NCBI GenBank assembly: GCA_910584645.1
Contig: CAJUAU010000007.1
Span: 62,001 to 126,000 of the forward strand
DNA: 64,000 nucleotides
Direction of reading: 5' to 3'
From: an uncultured Eubacterium sp.
GTDB taxonomy: Bacteria > Bacillota > Clostridia > Lachnospirales > Lachnospiraceae
The position numbers and the translations under genes were made by a program. The notes below the pieces were generated by a model. That model did no database searches and was not told where the DNA came from. It was given only the letters and a program-made list of their open reading frames with translations. Shown piece after piece: positions 49,608 to 57,776 of this stretch (positions are counted from its first letter, which is position 1; each line of letters begins with the position of its first letter).

Positions 49608-51743
49608 TCAGAACAGAAATTCAAAAACAGATACTACATTGAAAAAATGTGGAAACAGAAGTACCGCCCCACAAAACAAGCCGATCACCGTCACACAGAG
49701 CCCAAAGCGCATTCTGCTCATCGGCATGCACACCACCAGAAGCACAGCAAAACTTACAAATCCACCAGCCAGCAGATTTAATGTCGAGACCACCACTTCA
49801 CCCATATGGAACAGCCGGCAGAAAAATGAGATCACCACCAGACCTCCGGTCAGGGTGGCTGCTGCCGGCAGCGATATACGCAGGACATTTTTCAAAAACC
49901 CTTTGGGAATCGTATCCTCGTGGCGCTCCAATGCCAGCACAAAACTTGGGATACCGATGGATGTCGCTCCGATCAGGCTGAGCTGGATCGGTATAAAGGG
50001 GTAAGTTTTCCCAATGATGATAAAAAGCACACACAAAAAGATAGAATATAATGTCTTTGTCAGATACAATGCACTAACTCTTTCTATATTAGATATGATC
50101 GTCCTTCCTTCATTTACGATTTCTTTCATGGATGAAAAATCCGAATCCAAAAGCACGATATGAGCGCTCTGTTTTGCGGCATCACTGCCGGATGCCATAG
50201 CGATGCCACAATCCGCATCCTTCAGCGCCAGAACATCATTGACGCCGTCTCCCACCATCCCTGTTACATTTCCCTCTGCTTCAAGAGCCTTTATGATACA
50301 CTGCTTCTTTTCGGGAGAAACTCTGCCAAACACCTGGTATTTATCGATCTCTTCCCGAAGCAGCTCCGGTTCTTCCGGCAGTTCTCTCGCATCTACATAT
50401 CTTTCTGCTCCGTCAAGCCCTGCCCGGTCTGCCACTACAGATACTGTCAAAGGATTATCTCCCGACAATATTTTGATATTGACACCTTTTTCCCGGAAAA
50501 AACGAAATGTCTCCGGGGCATCCTCTTTGATCACATCTGCCAGGATAATGAGAGCAAGAGGCTTCTTTTTTTCATCTGACAGCAGTAAAACCCGCATTCC
50601 TTCCGCGGCAAACTGCTCCGCCTGTCCCAGCGCCGCCCTGTCTTCGGTAAGGTATTCCGGTGCCCCAAGAAAATATTGGCTTTTACCCTCTGCTTCTCTT
50701 ACAGTGATCCCCATATATTTCCGCTGGGAACTAAAGGGAATCTTATCTATGATATCCAGTTTTTCCGTTTTTCTAAAATAATCCCTCAGCGCTTCCGTGG
50801 TACTGTTTGTCTCTTCAAAGGCATAAGAGATACTTTCCATAAGAGGATACACATCCTTTTCTTCTGTTTCTCCTGCCAGTATAACTTTCTCTACCCGAAG
50901 TTCCCCGGTAGTGATCGTCCCTGTTTTGTCAAGGCAGAGCACGTCCACTCTTGCCAGCGCCTCGATGGCCTCCATCTCCTGAACCAGGGCATTCTTCTTC
51001 GCCAGCCTTCCTACGCCGAGGATGAAGGATATACTGGTCAGCAGCACCAGCCCTTCCGGGATCATTCCCAGTACTCCGGCCACCGTATTCACCAGGGAAT
51101 CAGATATATCGTTTCCTGCTGCCTGCCGCTGGATAACAAATAACACTGTTCCAATAGGCAGGATGGCATAACCTACATATTTTATTATCTTTTTTATGGC
51201 AATCTGCATCTCAGAAGTAGCGCGTCTCTTTGTCTTTGCTTTTTTTACAAGCTGTGTCGCATAATTGTCTTCCCCCACATGAATGACTTCTGCTGTCGCC
51301 GTACCCGCTGCTGCCGTACTCCCTGAATACAGCATATCGCCGCCTCTTTTTAAAACTGCCAGGGATTCCCCGGTAAGAAGGGACTCATTTACCTCCAGCC
51401 CCTGGGATTCCCTGGTTACACAATCCACCGGGATCTGGTCGCCTATAGATATCCGGATCCTGTCTCCTTTCTTCAGGCTTTCAATCGGAACTTCACGAAT
51501 CTCCTCTCCCAGAACAAGCTTTGCCTTTGTGGCAGTGACTACAGACAGCGCATCCACCAGATTCTTCACTTTTATCTCCTGAATGATCCCGATCAGGGCA
51601 TTGGTAATGACAATCCCCATAAACAGCATATTTTTATATTGGCCTGAAAAAAGGATCAGTCCCGCCAGTACAAGATTCAGAAAATTAAAATAAGTAAAGG
51701 TATGGGAAGCAATGATCTCCCATCTGCTCCTTGAAGCGTCCAT
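49608..51743 (-). CDS. Cation-translocating P-type ATPase, short N-terminus
   Basis: 711 residues from ATG 51743 after AGGAGGGAG. Phosphorylation site Asp272 lies in D-K-T-G-T-I-T-T-G. T-G-E-S occurs at 124-127, P-E-G-L at 229-232 in helix 4, and G-D-G-V-N-D in the hinge. About eight membrane helices are visible. It resembles the CtpE/YloB-like ATPases for Ca or other divalent cations, but it starts directly at the first membrane hairpin and lacks about 60-70 cytoplasmic N-terminal residues usual in that family. The strong ribosome binding site suggests this is the natural start. The stop is 3 bases from that of the convergent mrnC. Confidence 0.85.
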   Translation of the reverse strand: MDASRSRWEIIASHTFTYFNFLNLVLAGLILFSGQYKNMLFMGIVITNALIGIIQEIKVKNLVDALSVVTATKAKLVLGEEIREVPIESLKKGDRIRISIGDQIPVDCVTRESQGLEVNESLLTGESLAVLKRGGDMLYSGSTAAAGTATAEVIHVGEDNYATQLVKKAKTKRRATSEMQIAIKKIIKYVGYAILPIGTVLFVIQRQAAGNDISDSLVNTVAGVLGMIPEGLVLLTSISFILGVGRLAKKNALVQEMEAIEALARVDVLCLDKTGTITTGELRVEKVILAGETEEKDVYPLMESISYAFEETNSTTEALRDYFRKTEKLDIIDKIPFSSQRKYMGITVREAEGKSQYFLGAPEYLTEDRAALGQAEQFAAEGMRVLLLSDEKKKPLALIILADVIKEDAPETFRFFREKGVNIKILSGDNPLTVSVVADRAGLDGAERYVDARELPEEPELLREEIDKYQVFGRVSPEKKQCIIKALEAEGNVTGMVGDGVNDVLALKDADCGIAMASGSDAAKQSAHIVLLDSDFSSMKEIVNEGRTIISNIERVSALYLTKTLYSIFLCVLFIIIGKTYPFIPIQLSLIGATSIGIPSFVLALERHEDTIPKGFLKNVLRISLPAAATLTGGLVVISFFCRLFHMGEVVVSTLNLLAGGFVSFAVLLVVCMPMSRMRFGLCVTVIGLFCGAVLLFPHFFNVVSVFEFLF

Positions 51744-51835
51744 AACTCCCTCCTGTGTGTTTTCCTAGATCCAAACGACAATCATCTGCCAGATTGCGTT
51801 CGCGGGTGCGCCCGAATTCTTTGCGGGCAAGCCCA

Positions 51836-51857
51836 CAGGTATTCTCACTTTGCCTTC
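51836..51857. repeat. Short dispersed repeat, second member
   Basis: CAGGTATTCTCACTTTGCCT(TC) differs at three positions from 28403-28424 and stands before a terminator hairpin as that copy does. Confidence 0.4.
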
Positions 51858-51867
51858 GCATAAATTG

Positions 51868-51908
51868 AAAAAAGAGAATCCCATGAGCTAACTCACGTCT
51901 CCTCTTTT
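51868..51908 (-). terminator. Terminator of tRNA-Thr
   Basis: AAAAGAG and CTCTTTT plus an inner TGAG/CTCA pair form an interrupted stem just downstream of the minus-strand tRNA. Confidence 0.55.
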
Positions 51909-51937
51909 CCTATCTTCCACAACTTAATATTTTATAA

Positions 51938-52010
51938 AGCTAGCGACGGGAATCGAACCCGTGACCTCTTCACTACCAATGAAGTGCGCTACCGACTGTG
52001 CCACGCCAGC
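51938..52010 (-). tRNA. tRNA-Thr (anticodon GGT)
   Basis: 73 bases. Acceptor stem GCTGGCG/CGCTAGC with discriminator T. Anticodon stem CTTCA/TGAAG with loop TTGGTAG, anticodon GGT. T loop TTCGATT. No encoded CCA. Confidence 0.93.
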
Positions 52011-52036
52011 TTAGATTAATTTTTAACCCACGCAAT

Positions 52037-52065
52037 ATTGTAGCAGAGTAATATCATTATGTCAA
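52037..52065 (-). promoter_or_regulatory. Promoter of tRNA-Thr
   Basis: TTGACA (52060-52065), 17-base spacer, TACAAT (52037-52042) on minus. Confidence 0.8.
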
Positions 52066-52072
52066 CAGGTAA

Positions 52073-52687
52073 TCAACACAATTCACCTAATTTTTTCTTA
52101 ATGCGCTGAAGAGCATTATCAATAGACTTCGGCGTGCGCTCCAAATACTCTGCAATCTGCTGATAACTCATGCCCTCAATGTACAAATTTACCACTTTTT
52201 GCTCAAAAGGGCTTAACTGATTCTGAATGTATGCTTCGATCTTCCCCACCCGTTCTCTGTCGATCATGATATCTTCCGGATTGGATATCCCATCCTTTTC
52301 CAACGTTTCCCCCAGGGTCTGTCCAGTCTCTTCGGTTCCCGCACCTCCCACCGGGACATCCAGGGAAACATACGTATTCAAAGGCGAGTTTTTCAGTCGG
52401 TTTGCCCCTTTGACTGCATTATACAGCTGCCGCTCGACACACAGATTGGCAAATCCATAAAAGGAATTTTCTTTTTCCGGCTGATAGCCGCGGATCGCCT
52501 TAAACAGGCCGATCATCCCCTCCTGGATCAAGTCGTCGCTGTCCCCTCCGATCAGGTAAAGCGCTCTTGCCTTTTTGCGTACCAGATTCTTATACTTTTC
52601 CATGAGATAATCTACACCGGGATTATTCCCCTGCCGGATCTGAAATATGATTTCCTCATCCGTCAGATCTTCATACCATTCTGCCAT
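52073..52687 (-). CDS. sigH: RNA polymerase sporulation sigma factor SigH
   Basis: 204 residues, close to the usual 210 or so. Sigma region 2 covers about 20-95 (D-D-L-I-Q-E-G-M-I-G-L-F-K-A-I-R, F-Y-G-F-A-N-L-C-V-E-R-Q) and region 4 about 150-204 (L-S-P-F-E-Q-K-V-V-N-L-Y, M-S-Y-Q-Q-I-A-E-Y-L). SigH drives early stationary-phase and sporulation genes, including spo0A in related bacteria. It follows rlmB on the same strand by 39 bases, as in the conserved rlmB-sigH order of Firmicutes. Confidence 0.93.
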   Translation of the reverse strand: MAEWYEDLTDEEIIFQIRQGNNPGVDYLMEKYKNLVRKKARALYLIGGDSDDLIQEGMIGLFKAIRGYQPEKENSFYGFANLCVERQLYNAVKGANRLKNSPLNTYVSLDVPVGGAGTEETGQTLGETLEKDGISNPEDIMIDRERVGKIEAYIQNQLSPFEQKVVNLYIEGMSYQQIAEYLERTPKSIDNALQRIKKKLGELC

Positions 52688-52726
52688 ATAGTTACCTTCC
52701 CCTCAGCCCAGCAAACATTATGATTA

Positions 52727-53485
52727 TTACTTGACATCCGTTGCACCAGCATATTTCCTCTGCCTCACAATTTCAAATGCAAGAACACCTGCCGCCACCG
52801 AGGCATTCAGAGAATCAATATCCCCTGACATGGGGATCGCCGTCTTAAAATCGCAGTGCTCCTTCACCAGCCGCGACACGCCAGACCCTTCATTGCCGAT
52901 CACCAGTCCAACAGAACCTCTCAGATTCTGGCGGTACATGACCTCTCCTTCCATATCCGCACACACAAACCACATTCCCTTTTCTTTCAGCTGCTCCATC
53001 TCAGCAGAAAGATTTGTCACCTTTGCCACCGGGGTATAATGGATCGCTCCGGCAGATGCCTTCACCACCGTAGCAGTCAGTCCCACTGCCCGGCGTTTCG
53101 GGATGATCACCCCATGTGCCCCTGCCAGGTTGGCAGTACGGATAATAGCTCCCAGGTTGTGGGGATCCTCAATACCATCCAGCAGAAACACAAAGGGATC
53201 TTCCCCTCTCTGCTCTGCCAGCTCAAACATATCTTCCACAGTACTGTAATGAAATGCCGACAGAACTGCCACTACTCCCTGGTGCTTCCCTGTCTCGCTC
53301 ATATGATCCAGACGTTCCTTGGGTACAAAATCTACCAGGGTTCCGGCTTTTTTTGCTTCCCTTAATATGCTCAGAACCGGACCATCCTTACACCCTTTGA
53401 GCACAAACAGTTTTTCGATCAGCTTTCCCGCACGAAATGCCTCCAATACACTGTGACGCCCCTCTAATCTGCTCTCATCTTCCAT
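52727..53485 (-). CDS. rlmB: 23S rRNA (guanosine-2'-O)-methyltransferase RlmB
   Basis: 252 residues. An N-terminal L7Ae-like substrate-binding domain (G-R-H-S-V-L-E-A-F near 10) is followed by a SPOUT domain with knot motifs L-D-G-I-E-D-P-H-N-L-G-A-I-I-R-T, G-L-V-I-G-N-E-G-S-G-V-S-R and P-M-S-G-D-I-D-S-L-N-A-S-V-A. By family it methylates G2251 of 23S rRNA. It lies between the GNAT gene and sigH in one minus-strand series. Confidence 0.93.
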   Translation of the reverse strand: MEDESRLEGRHSVLEAFRAGKLIEKLFVLKGCKDGPVLSILREAKKAGTLVDFVPKERLDHMSETGKHQGVVAVLSAFHYSTVEDMFELAEQRGEDPFVFLLDGIEDPHNLGAIIRTANLAGAHGVIIPKRRAVGLTATVVKASAGAIHYTPVAKVTNLSAEMEQLKEKGMWFVCADMEGEVMYRQNLRGSVGLVIGNEGSGVSRLVKEHCDFKTAIPMSGDIDSLNASVAAGVLAFEIVRQRKYAGATDVK

Positions 53486-53520
53486 TTTCCTCTCCCTCTC
53501 CTTCCAGCAATACCTTCCCC

Positions 53521-54381
53521 TCAGGTAATGTCATTTATATATATACGTAATCCAGTTAATTCCTCGTCCATATTCAGCGCCTTTGCCATGATATATGGTT
53601 TCCCGGACTGAAGGATCTGGATCCCCTCACCGGACACCTCTCTCAGAAAATATCCATCCAATATCGTAACCTTTTTGGACTCCTCTTCATCCAGATAGGC
53701 GCATAAGGATTCCATGACTTTCCTTCCATCTCCTGGATCACAGATCACTTCCGTCACCTCATAAGCGCCTTCTTCCCAGGTGTAGGCAGCCATGCCGCGA
53801 ATCTTCCCGCCCTCCCAGAAACCAGCCACTTCACCATCTAATGCCTTCATTTCCTCATGAAGCTGTGCCAAATACTCTATGCTGTGATTCATATAGAGAT
53901 CCAGACCGGAAGCCGCCAGAAGATTACAGGAAAATTCTTCCAGTTCCTTCTGCTCTTCCCTGCTCATATTAGAAAAAGACAGCATCTCATACCATTTCTT
54001 TTTATTCCCATACACCTCGATCTGTCTGCGGTAATATACCGGCAAAAATCCAAGGGGTCTGTAGATCTGCTCATCTGCCGGACTGAGAAAGGCAAGTCTG
54101 GCACCAGCCCTCTGAAATTCATCCAGCCCCCGTTCTATATTTTTTCTCATATGCCCCCGTCCGCGGCTTTCTTTCCTGGTCGCCACGCCCACAATATAGG
54201 GACAGGAGCAGAGCTCCCCCCGGTATATCATGTCATAAGGTGTAAAAAATGCCATACCTGCCAGCTCGTCACCCTCATATCTGGAATAGATCTTACTTCT
54301 TCTCGCCTTTTCACTAAAATAATAATCGATATATTTGTCTGTATCACCAAATATTTCTTTCCAAAGTTGCCGATGGTTCAT
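53521..54381 (-). CDS. GNAT family N-acetyltransferase, Eis-like
   Basis: 286 residues from ATG 54381 (GGGAGGG about 10 bases upstream; GTG codons 12 and 11 codons earlier are alternatives). The N-terminal GNAT domain has the acetyl-CoA loop V-A-T-R-K-E-S-R-G-R-G-H-M-R near 75. A second, degenerate GNAT half and a short C-terminal segment follow, as in Eis-type enzymes. The substrate is unknown. It lies 45 bases downstream of ispF and 35 bases upstream of rlmB, so it shares their transcription. Confidence 0.8.
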   Translation of the reverse strand: MNHRQLWKEIFGDTDKYIDYYFSEKARRSKIYSRYEGDELAGMAFFTPYDMIYRGELCSCPYIVGVATRKESRGRGHMRKNIERGLDEFQRAGARLAFLSPADEQIYRPLGFLPVYYRRQIEVYGNKKKWYEMLSFSNMSREEQKELEEFSCNLLAASGLDLYMNHSIEYLAQLHEEMKALDGEVAGFWEGGKIRGMAAYTWEEGAYEVTEVICDPGDGRKVMESLCAYLDEEESKKVTILDGYFLREVSGEGIQILQSGKPYIMAKALNMDEELTGLRIYINDIT

Positions 54382-54426
54382 CCCGGCAGATCCCTCCCTT
54401 TCCTCCGCTGGCACCACAAAGCCATG

Positions 54427-54903
54427 TTACATTTCATTGATCAGTATGCACACCGCATGTGACGAAATCCCTTCGCCGGTGCCTGTAAACCCAAGCCCTT
54501 CTTCTGTGGTGGCCTTTACACTGATCTGGCTGAGTTTTATGGAAAGCGCTCTGGCTATATTTTCCCTCATATTCTCTATATGCGGTGCCATTTTGGGGCT
54601 TTGGGCAATAATAACGGAATCAATGTTCCCAACAGAGTATCCATTTTCCTTTAGCAGCCCTGCCACGTGCTCCAGCAGGGCAATACTGGAGATCCCACGG
54701 TAAGCTTCCTCCGTATCAGGAAAATGTTTTCCTATATCTCCCAATGCTGCAGCTCCCAGAAGGGCATCCATAATGGCATGTATCAGCACATCTGCGTCGG
54801 AGTGACCAAGCAATCCATATTCATGATCAATCTTTACCCCGCCAAGTATTAAATCTCTGCCTTTAACCAGCCTGTGTACGTCATACCCTGTACCAATACG
54901 CAT
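54427..54903 (-). CDS. ispF: 2-C-methyl-D-erythritol 2,4-cyclodiphosphate synthase
   Basis: 158 residues, exactly the family size. It forms MEcPP in the non-mevalonate isoprenoid pathway. The signature G-Y-D-V-H-R begins at residue 5, with metal ligands Asp and His in D-V-H, H-S-D-A-D-V-L-I-H-A-I-M-D-A-L-L-G-A and A-L-G-D-I-G-K-H-F-P-D-T. The C-terminal T-T-E-E-G-L-G-F-T-G is intact. AGGAGG precedes ATG 54903. It heads the series ispF-GNAT-rlmB-sigH. Confidence 0.96.
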   Translation of the reverse strand: MRIGTGYDVHRLVKGRDLILGGVKIDHEYGLLGHSDADVLIHAIMDALLGAAALGDIGKHFPDTEEAYRGISSIALLEHVAGLLKENGYSVGNIDSVIIAQSPKMAPHIENMRENIARALSIKLSQISVKATTEEGLGFTGTGEGISSHAVCILINEM

Positions 54904-54937
54904 ATGATGACCTCCTTGTATTACCGAAAACTTCTCT

Positions 54938-55080
54938 GCTACGCTGGCGCACTACTTCTTGCACGCCGTGACATTCTTCGCTGCGAAGCAGCGAATCATC
55001 CATGCGAACTATGTTCGCTATGCTGGCTCCCTACTTCTTGCTACGCCGTGCTATTCTTCGCTGCTCCGCAGCGAATCATC
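54938..55080. repeat. Two tandem copies of a hairpin repeat
   Basis: Copy A 54938-55000 and copy B 55017-55080 share GCTACGCTGG, CTACTTCTTG, CACGCCGTG and CGAATCATC. Each ends in a hairpin TTCGCTGCnnnGCAGCGAA (54977-54995 and 55057-55075). Confidence 0.75.
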
Positions 55081-55098
55081 GCGGGCTGGCGCCCTATA

Positions 55099-55156
55099 TT
55101 TACAGAAAAGCTGTCATATTTTTGTGCAAGCACAAATATAACATCTTTTCTGTAAA
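55099..55156. repeat. Inverted repeat next to the tRNA-Met terminator
   Basis: TTTACAGAAAAG (55099-55110) pairs with CTTTTCTGTAAA (55145-55156), and an inner ATATTTTTGTGC/GCACAAATAT pair continues the stem. It may be the end of the repeat region 54,938-55,080. Confidence 0.7.
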
Positions 55157-55185
55157 TGCACGGCTTGTAGCCTTCGCGCAAAAAA

Positions 55186-55205
55186 AGCCTTGAACAATCA
55201 AGGCT
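55186..55205 (-). terminator. Terminator of the tRNA-Val/tRNA-Met unit
   Basis: On minus AGCCTTGA and TCAAGGCT form an 8-bp stem followed by TTTTTT. Confidence 0.88.
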
Positions 55206-55211
55206 TACAAG

Positions 55212-55285
55212 TAGCGGGAAAGGGATTTGAACCCCCGACACCACGGGTATGAACCGTGTGCTCTTGCCAACTGAGCTATCCCGCC
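55212..55285 (-). tRNA. tRNA-Met (anticodon CAT), elongator type
   Basis: 74 bases. Acceptor GGCGGGA/TCCCGCT with discriminator A, G1-U72 as in elongator tRNA-Met of Firmicutes. Anticodon stem CACGG/CCGTG with loop TTCATAC. T loop TTCAAAT. Confidence 0.92.
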
Positions 55286-55338
55286 ATATGCCATATAAAA
55301 TGGCTATATATAAAGCTGCTACAAAATAAGAAAATAAA

Positions 55339-55411
55339 TGGGACCTACAGGGCTCGAACCTGTGACCCTCTGCTTGTAAGGCAGATGCTCTCCCAGCTGA
55401 GCTAAGATCCC
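55339..55411 (-). tRNA. tRNA-Val (anticodon TAC)
   Basis: 73 bases. Acceptor GGGATCT/AGGTCCC with discriminator A. Anticodon stem TCTGC/GCAGA with loop CTTACAA, anticodon TAC. It precedes tRNA-Met in one transcript. Confidence 0.93.
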
Positions 55412-55445
55412 ATACGCCATTCGCTTATCAGCAGCGCCATTGATT

Positions 55446-55474
55446 ATTATATTAGGACAAGGCATATTTGTCAA
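55446..55474 (-). promoter_or_regulatory. Promoter of the tRNA-Val/tRNA-Met unit
   Basis: TTGACA (55469-55474), 17-base spacer, TATAAT (55446-55451) on minus, 34 bases before tRNA-Val. Confidence 0.88.
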
Positions 55475-55503
55475 GCCCTTTTTTACTTTTTTCTGTTTTT
55501 TTA

Positions 55504-55573
55504 CCAGGATGTGTCTGAAAACTGCAAATTGGGTCGTGCAGAACATAAGAATAAGTTTTCAGACATGCCCTGG
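55504..55573. repeat. Inverted repeat with 20-base arms
   Basis: Arms 55504-55523 (CCAGGATGTGTCTGAAAACT) and 55554-55573 match with three differences around a 30-base loop. It shares GTGTCTGAAA with the arms of the repeat at 388-481. It may end transcription of the export-protein gene. Confidence 0.65.
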
Positions 55574-55603
55574 TTGTTTTGTATATAATAGGAACTTATA
55601 TTT

Positions 55604-56095
55604 TTATAGGAATAATGTCGCAAATGTTCCTGCCGCAACCACGCTGAGCGTATACATGATAACGCCTGCCAGCAGCACACCACCCATAGCCGCTAACACG
55701 CTGGATTTGAAATCCATATCCAGAAGGCTTGCCGCCAGTGTCCCAGTCCATGCGCCTGTCCCTGGAAGAGGAATACCAACAAACAGAAGAAGTGCTACAA
55801 AAAGACCCTTCCCAGCCTTTTCCTGAAGTTTCTTTCCACCCTTTTCACCTTTTTCCAGACAGAAAGTGAAAAACTTTCCGATAACCGGCTTGTCCGCCCC
55901 CCATTCCAGCAGTTTTCTGGCAAAGAGGTAGATAAAAGGAACCGGAATCATATTTCCCACCACTGCCACGACAAAAGATACCGGCATGGAGATATCATAT
56001 CCAGCTGCCATATAGGTTGCTGCAAAGGGAATCGCTCCCCTCAATTCAACGATAGGTACCATAGATACTAAAAAAACAATCAAATACTGTAACAT
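55604..56095 (-). CDS. Small multidrug export family membrane protein (COG2426-like)
   Basis: 163 residues with four membrane helices. The family signature near the N-terminus is V-P-I-V-E-L-R-G-A-I-P-F-A, and P-G-T-G-A-W-T-G-T-L-A-A appears near residue 120. A basic cytoplasmic loop G-E-K-G-G-K-K-L-Q-E-K-A-G-K is present. The family name comes from early drug-export annotation; the real substrate is unknown. GAGGATAAAG precedes ATG 56095. The IS110 element lies immediately upstream and may have separated the gene from its original promoter. Confidence 0.85.
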   Translation of the reverse strand: MLQYLIVFLVSMVPIVELRGAIPFAATYMAAGYDISMPVSFVVAVVGNMIPVPFIYLFARKLLEWGADKPVIGKFFTFCLEKGEKGGKKLQEKAGKGLFVALLLFVGIPLPGTGAWTGTLAASLLDMDFKSSVLAAMGGVLLAGVIMYTLSVVAAGTFATLFL

Positions 56096-56134
56096 GTTAT
56101 CTTTATCCTCGTATTATATAGTAGTAGTGTTTAG

Positions 56135-56370
56135 AGACCCTCTCCAAGGTCTGTAAATATCATATTGGTCATAGTCATTCTTTACCTTTTCTATAGGTTG
56201 GACTATGATATTGGAGATACTGTGGATTGGTTTCACCATCCTACCACTCGATGGTTTATGAAAGGATACAACCACAGTCTCTTTGTATATTTGTTAATCA
56301 GTTAGATACCGCATGACGGTTTATTTAGAACGAGGTTACAATCGCAAAGAGTACCGGTGGTTCTAAACAG
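56135..56370 (+). ncRNA. Probable IS110 bridge-RNA region
   Basis: The 300-base untranslated 5' part of the IS110 element folds into several stem-loops. AGACC/GGTCT spans 56135-56152. CATAGTC/GACTATG encloses a T-rich loop (about 56170-56207). ACTGTGG (56219-56225) pairs with CCACAGT (56272-56278) around a 46-base internal loop region. TTTAGAAC (56324-56331) pairs with GTTCTAAA (56360-56367). IS110-family elements are known to encode here a bridge RNA whose two internal loops pair with target and donor DNA. The exact ends and guide bases cannot be set without related copies. Confidence 0.55.
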
Positions 56371-57595
56371 TATCATAATTTTTACAAAGGAGCATTGCTA
56401 TGATTTACGTTGGAATTGATGTCGCTAAAGACAAGCATGATTGCTTTATCACAAACTCAGATGGTGAAGTATTGTTCAAATCTTTTACCATCTCTAACAA
56501 CAGGGAAGGTTTTGAATCCTTACTTCAAAGAATTGAATCCGTTTCCGATGATCCCGCAAAAGTAAAAGTAGGACTGGAAGCCACCGGACACTACAGTTAC
56601 AATCTTCTGGGATTCCTTCTTGATAAAGGTCTGACCACCTTCGTTATCAATCCGTTGCATACAAATCTTTACAGAAAAAGTCTAAGCCTTAGAAAGACGA
56701 AAACGGATAAGGTTGATTCCCGTACCATTGCCACTATGATGATGTCTGATATGAACTTAAAGCCCTACTCAGATACATCTTATCACAACGAGGAACTAAA
56801 GTCATTAACCCGTTACCGTTTTGATAAAGTAAAGGAGCGGGCGAAACTGAAATCCTCCGTTGCACGTCTTGTAAATATCCTTTTTCCTGAATTGGAAAAA
56901 CTTGTTCCTACACTTCATATGGCATCCGTTTATGCTTTGCTTTCCGAATTTCCAAGTGCCCGTGCTGTCGCATCCGCACACCTCACAAGGCTTTCCAATC
57001 TTCTTTCTGGAAGTTCTAAAGGCAGATATGGAAAAGATACTGCTGTCTTGTTTCGTGAGACTGCAAGAAGTTCTATCGGTTCCCATATGCCTGCCAAATC
57101 TCTGGAACTAAAACATACCATCCATCTTATCCAGGAATTAACAGCTGAGATTGATGAAATCGAAGCAGCCATCAAGCAGATCATGGATAAAGAAATCCAG
57201 TCGCCTATCCTTACCATTCCCGGCATCAGTTACCGGATGGGTGCCATGATCATCGCTGAGATTGGGGATTTCAGCCGTTTCGATTCCGCAGATAAGATAC
57301 TTGCTTATGCCGGAATGTCTCCGTCCACCTACCAGTCAGGGCAGCTTGATAACTGTTATTCCCATATGGAAAAGCGTGGTTCCCGTTACCTGCGGTATGC
57401 TCTCTACAACGCCACAAAGTATGTCTGTCATTGGGATGAATCCTTTGGTACATATCTTGAAAAGAAACGCTCTGAAGGCAAGCATTACAACGTTGCATTA
57501 TCCCATGCTGCAAAGAAACTTGTGCGTCTGATTTTTGCAATGGAGAAATCCGGACAGGCATACATTTCAGCGTCTTAACTTGTTCTGTAAATATC
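56150..57595 (+). mobile_element. IS110-family insertion sequence
   Basis: A single transposase gene with a long 5' non-coding region and no terminal inverted repeats, as usual for IS110. The 12-base sequence TCTGTAAATATC occurs at 56150-56161 and 57584-57595, 1434 bases apart, and may mark or lie near the ends. The true left end could be up to about 50 bases further left. A hairpin AGAGTG/CACTCT follows at about 57,604-57,628. Confidence 0.7.
56400..57578 (+). CDS. IS110-family transposase (DEDD recombinase)
   Basis: 392 residues, full length. The N-terminal RuvC-like DEDD domain has Asp7 (G-I-D-V-A-K), Glu60 (G-L-E-A-T-G-H-Y) and Asp103/Asp106 (K-T-D-K-V-D-S-R). A coiled middle part (about 150-250) leads to the C-terminal Tnp_20 domain with P-G-I-S-Y-R-M-G-A and A-G-M-S-P-S-T-Y-Q-S-G. 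The last contains the conserved serine nucleophile region. AAAGGAG lies 8 bases before ATG 56400. No frameshift or truncation is seen, so it is probably active. It inserts by RNA-guided recombination in the family. Confidence 0.95.
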   Translation: MIYVGIDVAKDKHDCFITNSDGEVLFKSFTISNNREGFESLLQRIESVSDDPAKVKVGLEATGHYSYNLLGFLLDKGLTTFVINPLHTNLYRKSLSLRKTKTDKVDSRTIATMMMSDMNLKPYSDTSYHNEELKSLTRYRFDKVKERAKLKSSVARLVNILFPELEKLVPTLHMASVYALLSEFPSARAVASAHLTRLSNLLSGSSKGRYGKDTAVLFRETARSSIGSHMPAKSLELKHTIHLIQELTAEIDEIEAAIKQIMDKEIQSPILTIPGISYRMGAMIIAEIGDFSRFDSADKILAYAGMSPSTYQSGQLDNCYSHMEKRGSRYLRYALYNATKYVCHWDESFGTYLEKKRSEGKHYNVALSHAAKKLVRLIFAMEKSGQAYISAS

Positions 57596-57776
57596 TCCTT
57601 TTAGAGTGCCTATAAACGACACTCTGTTTGTCATGCAATTTTCAAGGTTCCAAGAATCGTTTTTCGATTCTTTTATATCTGAAATACCATTCGGCAATTC
57701 ATTCAAAAAACTTTTATTTTAGACTTGACTTTTAATAGTTAGTCTTTCATTTGGTAATGCCGCCAAGAACGGCATG

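Noticed and set aside
55504..55573. Remnant of the same MITE as in the subtilase gene
   Set aside because: Arms share no sequence with the MITE ends and no TA duplication flanks it.
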